From positions 1 to 62,387 of the forward strand of contig CALGLU010000092.1 of NCBI GenBank assembly GCA_937959275.1: a stretch of DNA of 62,387 bases. Direction: 5' to 3'. The position numbers and the translations under genes were made by a program. The stretch is from an uncultured Saprospiraceae bacterium (GTDB taxonomy: Bacteria > Bacteroidota > Bacteroidia > Chitinophagales > Saprospiraceae). Below are positions 38,618 to 46,835 of the stretch, piece by piece; positions within the stretch are counted from its first letter, which is position 1, and every line of letters begins with the position of its first letter. Below the pieces are notes generated by a model. It was not told the DNA's origin, searched no databases, and saw only the letters and a list, made by a program, of their open reading frames with translations.

Positions 38618-40182
38618 CAAATAGGCAATTTGATATTCAGCTCCTTGCAATATTTAGTTAGGCTGGAATTGATACCTGATATTTCGTGATCCAGTTTCTG
38701 CAATTCTTCAGCGACAGCATCAATATCTATTGGTTCTTCTTCTTCAAAAGTATCTACATAACGAGGTATATTGAGGTTGTAGTCATTCTCTTTGATCTCA
38801 TCCATAGTAGCGGCATAAGAGAGCTTATCTATTGTCTGACGATTGCTATAAGTATCTATGATACGATCGATGTCTTCAATTCGCAGATAGTTTTGTGTTT
38901 TGACCTTCTCATAGTGAGCACTGGCATCTATGAATAAGACATCGTCTGGATGCTCCCGACACTTCTTAAAGACAATAATACAAGTAGGAATTCCAGTACC
39001 AAAGAAGATATTGGACGGTAGTCCAATGACTGCATCCAGATAGTTGACTTCCTCAATCAGATACTGACGGATATGTCCCTCTGCTGCTCCACGGAAAAGC
39101 ACACCGTGAGGCATAACCACTGCCATAGTACCATTTTTAGCCAGTTGGTGGATCATATGACAGATGAAGGCATAGTCAGCTTTTGACTTGGGTGCTAGTC
39201 TTCCATATTGGCTAAATCGATCATCTGTGCTATGAATATCACTAGCAGACCACTTTGCAGAGAATGGTGGATTAGCTACCACTGCATCAAAGGTCATATC
39301 GATATGCTGAGGACGCTCTAAGGTGTCTTCTTGCTTGATATCAAAGTTGCGGTAGTGTACACCGTGCATGATCATATTCATGCGACAGAGGTTGTATGTT
39401 GTATTGTTCAGCTCTTGTCCATAGAAGTCCCCAACACTCTCCACCTCTCTGGCGACTCTGAGCAATAGAGAACCAGAGCCACAAGTAGGGTCGTAGACGT
39501 TCCTTAGTTTGGTTTTGCCCATTGTGACTATGCGAGATAATATAGTTGATACTTGTTGAGGAGTGTAAAACTCTCCTGCCTTTTTTCCTGCGCCACTGGC
39601 GAACTGTCCTATCAGATATTCATAAGCATCACCAAGAATATCAGACTCTACATCTTCTAATAAAAAGTCTATTTCATCAAGATGTTCTAATACTTTAGCA
39701 ATAAGTGCATTCTTATCATTCTCTGAGCGACCAAGTTTAGCAGATGTTAAGTCTACATCTTGAAATAAATTATTGAAGTCATCCTCACTTTCTGTGCCAA
39801 GGGTGCTCTGTTCTATGCTTGAGAATATACGGCTTAAATCACCCAATATAAAGTTATCTCCTACACTTAGATTTCCTCGCTTTGCCACCTCGCTGAATAA
39901 GTCTGTCGGGGCTAGAAAGTAACCTAAATGAGATACAATCGCTTGCTGCAATTTGGCTATAAACTCTTCTCCTTTGTCAGTTGATGCATCTATACTTTCG
40001 TAAGAAATGCCGTCAGGTTTTAAAAGCTCATTAGCGAATGCCAGTAGCTTCTCTGATAGATACTTGTAAAAGATGAACCCAAGGATATAATCGCGAAACT
40101 CATCGGCATTCATTTTGCCTCTGAGCGTGTTTGCTATATTCCAGAGTTGGGATTGTAATTGTTGTCGGTGTTCTGCTGTCAT
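38617..40182 (-). CDS. hsdM: Type I restriction-modification methyltransferase subunit
   Basis: The 521-residue N6-adenine methyltransferase has an N-terminal helical HsdM_N domain (LWNIANTLRGKMNADEFRDY), the AdoMet-binding motif DPTCGSGSLLL (about 229-239) and catalytic motif IV NPPF (about 302-305). The C-terminal helical region (LQKLDHEISGINS) contacts HsdS. It methylates the host's recognition sites and forms the M2S core to which HsdR binds. It is the first gene of the minus-strand hsd locus. No frame damage was seen. Confidence 0.96.
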   Translation of the reverse strand: MTAEHRQQLQSQLWNIANTLRGKMNADEFRDYILGFIFYKYLSEKLLAFANELLKPDGISYESIDASTDKGEEFIAKLQQAIVSHLGYFLAPTDLFSEVAKRGNLSVGDNFILGDLSRIFSSIEQSTLGTESEDDFNNLFQDVDLTSAKLGRSENDKNALIAKVLEHLDEIDFLLEDVESDILGDAYEYLIGQFASGAGKKAGEFYTPQQVSTILSRIVTMGKTKLRNVYDPTCGSGSLLLRVAREVESVGDFYGQELNNTTYNLCRMNMIMHGVHYRNFDIKQEDTLERPQHIDMTFDAVVANPPFSAKWSASDIHSTDDRFSQYGRLAPKSKADYAFICHMIHQLAKNGTMAVVMPHGVLFRGAAEGHIRQYLIEEVNYLDAVIGLPSNIFFGTGIPTCIIVFKKCREHPDDVLFIDASAHYEKVKTQNYLRIEDIDRIIDTYSNRQTIDKLSYAATMDEIKENDYNLNIPRYVDTFEEEEPIDIDAVAEELQKLDHEISGINSSLTKYCKELNIKLPI

Positions 40183-40366
40183 AAGTAAATGCTAAGTTCA
40201 GTTAGATGGTATAGGCTCTATTTTTGAAGAGAAAGTTTAAATATAACAAGAGGTTTTTAATCATTTCATAGTGTTGATGAATTAGTTAAAATTTGGCATC
40301 ACTATTTAAATTGTAATAACTTAGTTGTTAAGTGATCCCGTCAGCTCAATTAGAAACATTTTACCC

Positions 40367-41382
40367 ATGCTGAGAACTTTTATACTTACACTGCATTTCA
40401 CCTTATTCCTATTCGTATTTCTTTTTGCTCAAACTAATCCAAACCATGTTTGGGTTAATGGCTATACAAAAAGTAACGGTACTTATGTAAGTGGGCATTG
40501 GAAAACTGCACGGAATCATACTAATGTAGATAACTTTTCTACAAAAGGAAATACCAATCCTTATACTGGTCAGAGAGGATGGGTTACACCCGATGGAGAA
40601 GCAAATCCCTGGATTACTGAAAATGAATTACAAGAACTTTTAGATGAAATTGTAGGAGTTCAACCTTATAAAAAGAAGAAAACGGCGGCACATTCTACAT
40701 CCTATTTAACTTCAAGTTCGAATATTGTAGCACCAGCATCTAGTTCTTCTGCGGTATCTACTCCTGCTAGGTATGTAAATACCACAAATACAAAAGCTCA
40801 TCAAAAACAGTAAGTTTAAAAAAGTCGTATTCGTCTAATAGTGCTAATAGAAGTATTTCTACACCATACGCCCCAAAAAAGATTGCTGCAAATTCACGAA
40901 TAAATCAAACATGGTATTCTAAAGGAGACCAAGTTAACGTGCGGTTCAAATCTAATTTAAAATCTAAGATTGCTTATAGACTGAATTTAGGAGATGAATT
41001 AACCGTAATATCAAAGTCGGATAGAAAATCATATGTCAATGGGTACGGAGAAGATTACTGGTATGAGATTGAAGTAAATGGCGTAACAGGTTGGGTATTT
41101 GGCAAACTAATCGGTACGATGGAATATGACCAAAAATCGCCAGATCAATGGGACGGAGAATTTATGTACGTAAAAGGGAGTCATGTAAATTGTCGGTCTG
41201 AACCTTCGACGATAGTTGGTAAAGTTTTATTCAGGTTGAATAAGAATGACCGTATTGAGCTAATTGCTAAAACGAATAATGAGTTTAGTGTTAAGGGTTA
41301 TGAAGATGACTATTGGTATTATGTCCGAGCAAATGAGAAGCAAGGATGGATTTTTGGAGGTTTGCTCGCATCTATAAATTAG
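40367..41382 (+). pseudogene. Frameshifted secreted protein with two SH3b domains
   Basis: The 5' part (ATG at 40367) encodes a signal peptide and a GYTKSNGTYVSGHWKT...STKGNTNPYTGQRG motif common in small Bacteroidota secreted proteins, then a Ser/Thr-rich linker, and stops at 40813. Another frame is open through the same region and reads on in sensible sequence (SSSKTVSLKKSYSSNSANRS) into two bacterial SH3 domains (about 40915-41110 and 41160-41380, each with a DYWY motif and GWxFG), ending at 41382. A one-base indel near 40797 in an A-rich stretch joins them into a single ~340-residue protein. The slip sequence (ACAAAAGCT) is not a canonical -1 slippery site, so mutation or sequencing error is more likely than programmed frameshifting. 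Confidence 0.7.
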
Positions 41383-41950
41383 GTTATATATAGCTCTATT
41401 TTTACTATTTATTTATGAGCAGTGGGTGATTTCAGAACCCCTTATTGTGGCTTTTTCAGCTCCCTATTAAGTAGCTATAAATTAACTACCTATCTATGGA
41501 TACCAAACTTCGTGACATATAAAACAAAACTATATTAGTTTGTCATATAAATTAGTTTTCTGCTAAAAGAAGCCCATATCCGAGATACCACTATTTGGCT
41601 ATAAAAACTGTATCTAGAATCTCTAAATTCGTACTTTATATTATGTCCCTTAATTTTTGACTATATAGTTGATCTAATAAACATATTACATTATTTTATA
41701 TATGTAGGCGCTTCTTCTTAAATTGCATATTCTCTAATACAGTAAAGACCTAGGTCTAAGTTATTACAGCCCCCCTATAGTATGTTGCTCTTTTTCGTCA
41801 TACCCCCGCCATTTATAATTCTGTTGTACTAAGTAAGTTACTAAGGATTTTTGTTGAGCCCAATCTATCTGATAGGATGAGTCTATGGTGTTTGTGGTTT
41901 AATAGTTGTGCACGTTAATATCGACAACGATATCGACAACAAGTTGTTAT
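41383..41950. other. Intergenic region with a short tandem repeat
   Basis: No coding frame is supported. Near 41920-41945 a 12-bp unit (ATATCGACAACG) is repeated in tandem and followed by an AACAAGTTGTT palindrome; its purpose is unclear. Short C-tracts occur at about 41768 and 41803. Confidence 0.5.
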
Positions 41951-41985
41951 AAATAAAAAACAACTCACTGAAATTCAATGAGTTG
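41951..41985 (-). terminator. Intrinsic terminator of tRNA-Gln
   Basis: On the minus strand CAACTCA/TGAGTTG (41985-41979 with 41967-41961) form a 7-bp stem followed by TTTTTTATTT, 15 nt after the tRNA 3' end. Confidence 0.8.
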
Positions 41986-41999
41986 TCTATGTTTGATTG

Positions 42000-42071
42000 T
42001 TGACCCACAAGGACTCGAACCTTGAATGTCGGTACCAAAAACCGATGTGTTGCCAATTACACCATGGGTCA
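42000..42071 (-). tRNA. tRNA-Gln (anticodon TTG)
   Basis: The 72-nt cloverleaf is complete: 7-bp acceptor TGACCCA/TGGGTCA, a D arm, anticodon stem TCGGT/ACCGA around loop TTTTGGT (anticodon TTG, reading CAA/CAG), T arm CAAGG-TTCGAGT-CCTTG, and discriminator A. No CCA is encoded. It has its own terminator and a good -7 box upstream. Confidence 0.95.
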
Positions 42072-42081
42072 ATCGCGGGTG

Positions 42082-42089
42082 CAAAAGTA
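42082..42089 (-). promoter_or_regulatory. -7 box of tRNA-Gln
   Basis: The minus strand reads TACTTTTG, an exact TAnnTTTG match 10 bp upstream of the mature tRNA 5' end. A weak TTTA sits near the -33 position. Confidence 0.5.
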
Positions 42090-42136
42090 GTATATTTTCT
42101 AGTTTGGTAAAACCATTCTGGCAATTTATTACAAAA

Positions 42137-42679
42137 TCATTCCTTTAACTTGTAAATCGCATTCAAATCTCGGCCCATTCCATCATAATCTAGGCCATAG
42201 CCAACCACAAAATCATTGGGGATATCAAAGCCTATATAATCGACAGATACGTCTTTTTGCAAAGCTTCTGGCTTATTGAGTAGGCTAAAGACTTTGACAC
42301 TAGCAGCTTCCTTGTGTTTCATGAGATCCAACAGATAATGTAAGGTTAATCCAGTGTCTATGATGTCTTCGACGATCAAGACATCTCTTCCGGCTAGATC
42401 CATCCCTCCAAATCCCATTCGTTCTTTGACGACATGAGTCGATTCCATACCTGAATAAGAGGAGTATTTGACGAATTTGATATCAACTGGCGTTTTGAGA
42501 TGTCGACATAAGTCTGCCATTATGATAAAGGCACCAGTCAGGTTGCCAATCATCGTTATCATTTTACCTGCATATTCGGTATCTATTTGCTCTGCAAGTT
42601 CATCGATGCGAGTATTGATTTGATCTTGACTGATATAGATCTCAAAGTCTTTGTCGTGTAATGTGACGATTTTACTCAT
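42137..42679 (-). CDS. hpt: Hypoxanthine phosphoribosyltransferase
   Basis: The 180-residue purine-salvage enzyme makes IMP and/or GMP from hypoxanthine or guanine plus PRPP. The PRPP-binding signature VLIVEDIIDTGLTL (about 99-112), a flexible-loop region with YSSYSGMEST (about 72-81), and a C-terminal DFVVGYGLDYDG segment that contacts the base are present. Length and motifs are normal. It is transcribed alone toward the tRNA gene. Confidence 0.95.
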   Translation of the reverse strand: MSKIVTLHDKDFEIYISQDQINTRIDELAEQIDTEYAGKMITMIGNLTGAFIIMADLCRHLKTPVDIKFVKYSSYSGMESTHVVKERMGFGGMDLAGRDVLIVEDIIDTGLTLHYLLDLMKHKEAASVKVFSLLNKPEALQKDVSVDYIGFDIPNDFVVGYGLDYDGMGRDLNAIYKLKE

Positions 42680-42792
42680 TAATTATGTATTTCATGTGAT
42701 CATTGAAAAAGAGAAACAATTATACAAAATAAAAGCAGAGAATCTATTTTCAAAAACTTTCTGACCACAGTTAGAAAACCAAGAGTAAAGCC

Positions 42793-42816
42793 CTTGTTGG
42801 TGTTGTCACCAACAAG
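42793..42816. repeat. Perfect 10-bp-arm palindrome
   Basis: CTTGTTGGTG and CACCAACAAG flank a TTGT loop. It shares the GTTGGT/ACCAAC core with the REP-like elements at 42842 and 11845. No T-run follows on either strand, so it is not a standard terminator. Confidence 0.6.
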
Positions 42817-42841
42817 CATTCTGAAATAAAATCAGATAATA

Positions 42842-42880
42842 ATGTCGTTGGTCACAAAACCAACAACGGCATAGTTTAAC
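42842..42880 (+). repeat. REP-like hairpin element, copy 2
   Basis: Outer arms ATGTC/GGCAT, inner arms GTTGGT/ACCAAC, a 6-nt loop and a 3-nt bulge are followed by AGTTTAAC, the same layout as 11845-11889. Outer-stem changes between copies are compensatory (T-G/C-G shifted as a pair), which supports a selected or templated hairpin. Confidence 0.55.
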
Positions 42881-42915
42881 GGATATTCGGGGTTTTCAAC
42901 CTCGAATCAATATGA

Positions 42916-43314
42916 TTGTGTTTCAATCGTATTCCTCTGACGTTGAAAACATCAGAGATCCGTGATAACATTCAGCTGCAGATCAATGTGTCTAATGTGG
43001 TCTTAGATGTCGATACAATGATCCCCTTAGGTTTAATCATCAATGAGTTAATCACAAACATTTTGAAACATGCATTTGTAGGGAGAAAGGATGGAACCAT
43101 CAATATAGATCTTGTAGAAGAAAATAGTGAATTACGGCTAACGATATCGGATGATGGCATTGGTATTCCAGATACACTGGACCTCAAAAGTGGATCATTT
43201 GGATATCAATTAATTCACGCACTTGCTCATCAAATCTCTGGCGAGATTAGTATCGAGTTGAATAAAGGGACAAGTGTCAATTTGAGAATTAAGAATTACA
43301 AGAAAGTAGCTTAG
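42916..43314 (+). pseudogene. Isolated C-terminal ATPase domain of a HisKA_2-type histidine kinase
   Basis: About 130 residues correspond to the HATPase part of TPR/HisKA_2 kinases: N-box PLGLIINELITNILKHAF, G1 SDDGIGIP, and a GYQLIHALAHQI G2-like region. It is close in pattern to the C-terminus of the kinase at 51497-53500. The histidine-bearing dimerisation region, membrane span and sensor are absent. The only start is TTG at 42916, directly after an in-frame TGA. It is most likely the 3' remnant of a deleted kinase gene; a free-standing ATPase is less likely. It lies just after two palindromes and overlaps the convergent M28 peptidase stop by 4 bp. Confidence 0.65.
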
Positions 43315-44714
43315 GGTGGGGTCCCAATTCCATACGTATCAAGTAAGTAGACAAGGCTAGTCATTGCAGCCGCTCCTAATTCCAATTCTCGTTGATTGAC
43401 GGCTTCTATGCGATCATTTGCTGTATGGTGGAAATCAAAATACCTTTGAGAATCTGGCTTCAGCCCAAATAATAGTCCTCCCTGAGATTTGAGTGGGTTA
43501 ATATCTGCTCCACCTCCACCGGGCTCAATAAACAGTCCATAACTACCAAGTAGATCAACCCACTCCCTTATGTTTGGAAATTTTTCCTCCATTGCTTTTG
43601 CCAATCCACCGACACCAAAACCGCGTGGTGTAAATCCGCCAGCATCAGACTCTATGGCAGCCATATGATATTCTCCTTTTTCATTTGATTCTTTTTCATA
43701 AGCCAAAGCGCCGCCCAAGCCATTCTCTTCATTCATAAACATGACGCAGCGAATGGTTCTTTTAGGTACATAATTCAAGGCTTTTAATGTGGCCAAAACT
43801 TGTAAAGCATGCACACAGCCCGCCCCATCATCATGTGCACCACCGCCTAAATCCCAGCTATCAAGATGACCGCCGACGACGATGATTTCTTCTGGATATT
43901 CACTGCCTTTAATTTCACCAATGACATTGTAAGAGCTTGTAGATGGCTCAAGTGAACAATGATTTTCCATATAGACATATACGTCTTCAGTTTTTAAAAG
44001 TGTCGACAGTAAGTCGGCATCATTTGTACTCACAGCCATCGCGGGTATATGGCGCTCTCCTTCATTGAAGACTGATACACCAGTGTGAGGTACATCATCA
44101 GTTCTAGTTGTCATCGATCTAACTAAAGTTGCTATGGCACCCTTCTTCGCCGCTTCTGCAGGTCCCCTTGCTCTTTGATCTACAGCACCACCGTAGGCAT
44201 GAAAGGTGTTTATTTTAGTAGGATCCATGGGTCTGTTAAAAAACACAATTTTCCCTTTGATGAGCTCTTCAGGCATAGCTTTGAGCTGATCCAAAGTCAT
44301 TACCTCAATGATTTGGCCATAAATACCAGGCGAGCCCGAGCCAATTGAGTTTCCTAAACTTGTTATTTGAAGCAAATGAGTACCCAATGATGAAGAGCCA
44401 ACCACAGCTGCGAGTTCGTTTTGGCCCCGTTTCCATGAAGGCACTTCGCAAGTTTGAAGCCTGACTTCGTCCAACAAGAGGCCTTCCATGACGTTTTTGG
44501 TATAATCTACAGCAAGTTGAGCATTTTGAGAGCCAGCAAGGCGTCCGCCAATGTCTTCAGAAAGATAGGTCAGCCAATGGTAGGCATCGCCTTGAGTCAG
44601 CGTATGAGAATAAATATCTCGTATGAAAAAGGCGTCGGTATCATTTTGGCTATAAACCACGACATGAATTGCGAAAAACCCAATAAACATGAATCCTTTT
44701 AGACTAAATGACAT
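43311..44714 (-). CDS. M28 family zinc metallopeptidase (exported)
   Basis: The 467-residue protein has an N-terminal signal (about 1-22, ending VVYSQ), a PA-type insert (about 130-250) and an M28 catalytic domain. Zinc-ligand motifs are visible in order: GGHLDSWDLGGGAHDDGAG (about 279-297, His/Asp), FMNEENGLGG (about 330, Glu), AIESDAGGF (Asp) and HHTANDRIE (about 430, His). It is an aminopeptidase or carboxypeptidase (PGCP-like) acting in the periplasm or outside. Transcription is monocistronic and convergent with the kinase remnant. The family is firm; the substrate is unknown. Confidence 0.93.
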   Translation of the reverse strand: MSFSLKGFMFIGFFAIHVVVYSQNDTDAFFIRDIYSHTLTQGDAYHWLTYLSEDIGGRLAGSQNAQLAVDYTKNVMEGLLLDEVRLQTCEVPSWKRGQNELAAVVGSSSLGTHLLQITSLGNSIGSGSPGIYGQIIEVMTLDQLKAMPEELIKGKIVFFNRPMDPTKINTFHAYGGAVDQRARGPAEAAKKGAIATLVRSMTTRTDDVPHTGVSVFNEGERHIPAMAVSTNDADLLSTLLKTEDVYVYMENHCSLEPSTSSYNVIGEIKGSEYPEEIIVVGGHLDSWDLGGGAHDDGAGCVHALQVLATLKALNYVPKRTIRCVMFMNEENGLGGALAYEKESNEKGEYHMAAIESDAGGFTPRGFGVGGLAKAMEEKFPNIREWVDLLGSYGLFIEPGGGGADINPLKSQGGLLFGLKPDSQRYFDFHHTANDRIEAVNQRELELGAAAMTSLVYLLDTYGIGTPP

Positions 44715-44806
44715 GACTTTAACTTAGGGTGATTTGAAATACTTAAAATTTAAATCAAAGTACTAAGATGGCTAGAAAAATCACAAAAAAATCTTATCTT
44801 TACTAA

Positions 44807-44890
44807 GTGTCAATATTACAATAAGTGTATTGGCACTGGTTTCATTTGGTTAGGGTTGAGGTAATGCATTGCGTTACCTCATTTTTTTTT
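44807..44890 (+). ncRNA. Candidate small structured RNA with intrinsic terminator
   Basis: A -7-like box (TATCTTTA, 44795-44802) is followed within 5 nt by a strong hairpin: GTGTCAATAT (44807-44816) pairs with GTATTGGCAC (44827-44836), including two G-T pairs, and one further A-T pair closes it. After a 21-nt single-stranded link comes a 10-bp hairpin (44858-44880, GAGGTAA/TTACCTC core with a 3-nt loop) and nine T. There is no plus-strand gene upstream for this terminator to serve and no ORF inside. It is either a small RNA or a terminated leader of the sigma-factor operon; a separate -7 box for the sigma gene at 44904 favours the former. Confidence 0.5.
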
Positions 44891-44903
44891 ACAACTATTT
44901 ATG

Positions 44904-44911
44904 TATATTTG
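44904..44911 (+). promoter_or_regulatory. -7 box of the ECF sigma operon
   Basis: TATATTTG is an exact TAnnTTTG match located after the terminator at 44890, predicting a leader of about 115 nt before the sigma-factor start. The -33 position holds only a T-tract. Confidence 0.45.
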
Positions 44912-45033
44912 CTCTGACTAACATCTACTGTAAACTTTTAAATTAAATTAACTTCCTTTAGATTTCAGTGTAACTTTCTTATTTTTTTACGTCTAACATT
45001 CGTAAAGGTGTTACAACCAAACTTTTTTATGTT

Positions 45034-45633
45034 TTGATTCGCCTACTATTTGCATTATTGACACGGAAGATATCGACCACCGTTACTGACGAAGAAGCGG
45101 TTGGCCAGTATATTCTAACTCAAAATCAGAAGTATTTTGACATCCTGTACAGCAGATATTCTTCTAAGATCTTTGGAAAATGTTTATCCATTCTAAAAGA
45201 TGAAGAGAAGGCAGAAGATGCTACGCAGGAAATTTTTGTAAAAATTCTTCTGAATTTGGCAAAGTTTAGTGGCAAATCTAAGTTTTCAACTTGGATCTAT
45301 TCGATCACATACAACTATTGTATCGATTCGATTCGAAAGCGAAAAAAAGATAAAAGCATATTGGTTGAAGACCTTGCGAATGAACATGATACTGCAGAAG
45401 ACGGAATTGAAGATCGATTCTTGTTGGAAATGCATGTGAAGAGGCTAAAGGTGATTTTAGAAAAAATCCCTGTGACAGACAAGGCAATTCTGCTGATGAA
45501 ATATCAGGATGAAATGTCGATTAAAGAGATAAGTGAAATACTTGATAAATCTGAAAGTGCCATTAAGATGAAAATCAAAAGGGCTAAGCAGAAATTCAAG
45601 AAGATTCACAAAGAAAATTATACTGAAATTTAA
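45034..45633 (+). CDS. ECF (sigma-70 family) RNA polymerase sigma factor
   Basis: The 199-residue protein has region 2 (LYSRYSSKIFGKCLSILKD, EDATQEIFVKI, STWIYSITYNYCIDSIRKR) and region 4 (EKIPVTDKAILLMKYQDEMS, EISEILDKSESAIKMKIKRA). It directs polymerase to a specific regulon, often envelope stress. Oddly, the frame has no ATG before the conserved part; TTG at 45034 is the best start. An ATG at 45029 lies one base out of frame (ATGTTTTGA); one more T in the T-run would give a conventional ATG start (Met-Phe-Leu-Ile-Arg), so a small deletion or sequencing error is possible. It is the first of four same-strand genes, followed after 10 bp by a small protein. Confidence 0.9.
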   Translation: MIRLLFALLTRKISTTVTDEEAVGQYILTQNQKYFDILYSRYSSKIFGKCLSILKDEEKAEDATQEIFVKILLNLAKFSGKSKFSTWIYSITYNYCIDSIRKRKKDKSILVEDLANEHDTAEDGIEDRFLLEMHVKRLKVILEKIPVTDKAILLMKYQDEMSIKEISEILDKSESAIKMKIKRAKQKFKKIHKENYTEI

Positions 45634-45643
45634 AATAGATTTA

Positions 45644-45910
45644 ATGCCTAATAATAGTTTTAAGGAGTTAGAAAATGAAGACTCCAAGAAATTTGAAGAA
45701 AGGAATCAAAGAGTTCGAGACAACATTAATCATTCTGTTGGATTCTTTCATTTCTTAGGTGATATATTGGATTTATTCTTGCCAAAAGTTGTCAATATGT
45801 TTTTGACAGTATCAGGTGGGAAAGGTCCGAAAACGGATTCTAATTCTGGTGAAGCTTCATCTGATGATGACAATCCTAATCGGCCAAAGTATCCAAATTC
45901 GCATGAATAA
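45644..45910 (+). CDS. Small hypothetical protein in the sigma operon (88 aa)
   Basis: It starts 10 bp after the sigma-factor stop. An acidic/polar N-terminus (about 1-30) is followed by a hydrophobic or amphipathic stretch (about 33-58, FFHFLGDILDLFLPKVVNMF) and a polar Ser/Asp/Pro-rich tail. One short membrane-associated helix is likely. By position it could be an anti-sigma or regulatory partner, but it shows no zinc-finger or known anti-sigma motif. I recognise no family. Confidence 0.7.
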   Translation: MPNNSFKELENEDSKKFEERNQRVRDNINHSVGFFHFLGDILDLFLPKVVNMFLTVSGGKGPKTDSNSGEASSDDDNPNRPKYPNSHE

Positions 45911-45996
45911 AGCAAGCCTTTTACTGCCAATTTAATGTGGAAAGTATAAAGGTGCTTTTTAATTAGTATTCTTTATAAATATTAAATCTCTTTTAA

Positions 45997-46797
45997 ATGT
46001 TAGACGGATTAACAGCAGACCTTCTCAGACAATTTGTAAACGCTATACCAAGAGTAGCTACAGCTATTTTTATCATAATTGTAGGTATTATCATTGCAAA
46101 AATAATAGCTAAAATTATTAAAAACATTCTTGCTAAGATGCAAGTAGATAAGCTTGGTGATAAAATTCAAGAAATTGATATCGTACAAAAATCTAATGTT
46201 CAAATAAAGATTAGTAGTATCATATCTAAATTTGTTTATTACATCTTACTCTTGTTTTTCATGATTGCCAGTGCCGAGGCACTCGGCATGCCTGCAATAT
46301 CAAATCTCGTTTCGGACATCATTAATTTTATTCCTAATTTAATTGTTGCAATTATCATGATTGTGCTAGGATTATTAGTAGCTGAAGCACTTAAAAATAT
46401 AGTCCACACAGCGCTTAAATCCTTAGGAATACCTTCAGCAAGTATGATATCCAATTTTGTGTTTTATTTTATTTTAATTACCGTCTTTGTTAGTGCACTT
46501 CGCCAAGCTGCTATTGAAACTGAATTTTTAGAAACTAACATTTCCATCATTATTTCGGGAGTTGTGTTTGCCTTCGCTATTGGTTATGGCTTAGCATCTA
46601 AAGATATATTGAAGAATTTCTTATCGTCATTTTATAATAAAGGACGAATCAAAGTTGGAGACAAGGTTTCTGTCGGAGATGTATCAGGTGAAATTGAAGA
46701 AATTGACAATACAACAGTTACTATTCGGTCAAATGACCGTCGAATTATATATCCACTTAGCCAAGTGCTAGGGGATAAGATCACTGTACATGATTAA
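45997..46797 (+). CDS. MscS-like mechanosensitive channel protein
   Basis: The 266-residue membrane protein has about four to five predicted spans (about 18-40, 72-92, 106-130, 145-168 and 183-203), including two TM_helix-type repeats (NAIPRVATAIFIIIVGIIIAK; NFIPNLIVAIIMIVLGLLVA). A short beta domain follows (KVGDKVSVGDVSGEIEEIDN) as in the MscS middle domain. The large cytoplasmic cage of classical MscS is missing, as in other short channels of this type. It may release ions on osmotic downshift. Its place behind an ECF sigma factor suggests envelope-stress control (inference). Confidence 0.85.
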   Translation: MLDGLTADLLRQFVNAIPRVATAIFIIIVGIIIAKIIAKIIKNILAKMQVDKLGDKIQEIDIVQKSNVQIKISSIISKFVYYILLLFFMIASAEALGMPAISNLVSDIINFIPNLIVAIIMIVLGLLVAEALKNIVHTALKSLGIPSASMISNFVFYFILITVFVSALRQAAIETEFLETNISIIISGVVFAFAIGYGLASKDILKNFLSSFYNKGRIKVGDKVSVGDVSGEIEEIDNTTVTIRSNDRRIIYPLSQVLGDKITVHD

Positions 46798-46835
46798 TAA
46801 TAAAAACTAAAATACTTAGACAAACAATTACAATT

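Noticed and set aside
40790-40830. Programmed -1 frameshifting in the SH3b gene
   Set aside because: The local sequence (ACAAAAGCT) is not an X-XXY-YYZ slippery heptamer and no strong downstream stem was seen; an indel is simpler.
45305-45930. Minus-strand frames under the sigma operon
   Set aside because: They lie opposite well-supported genes and show no family features.
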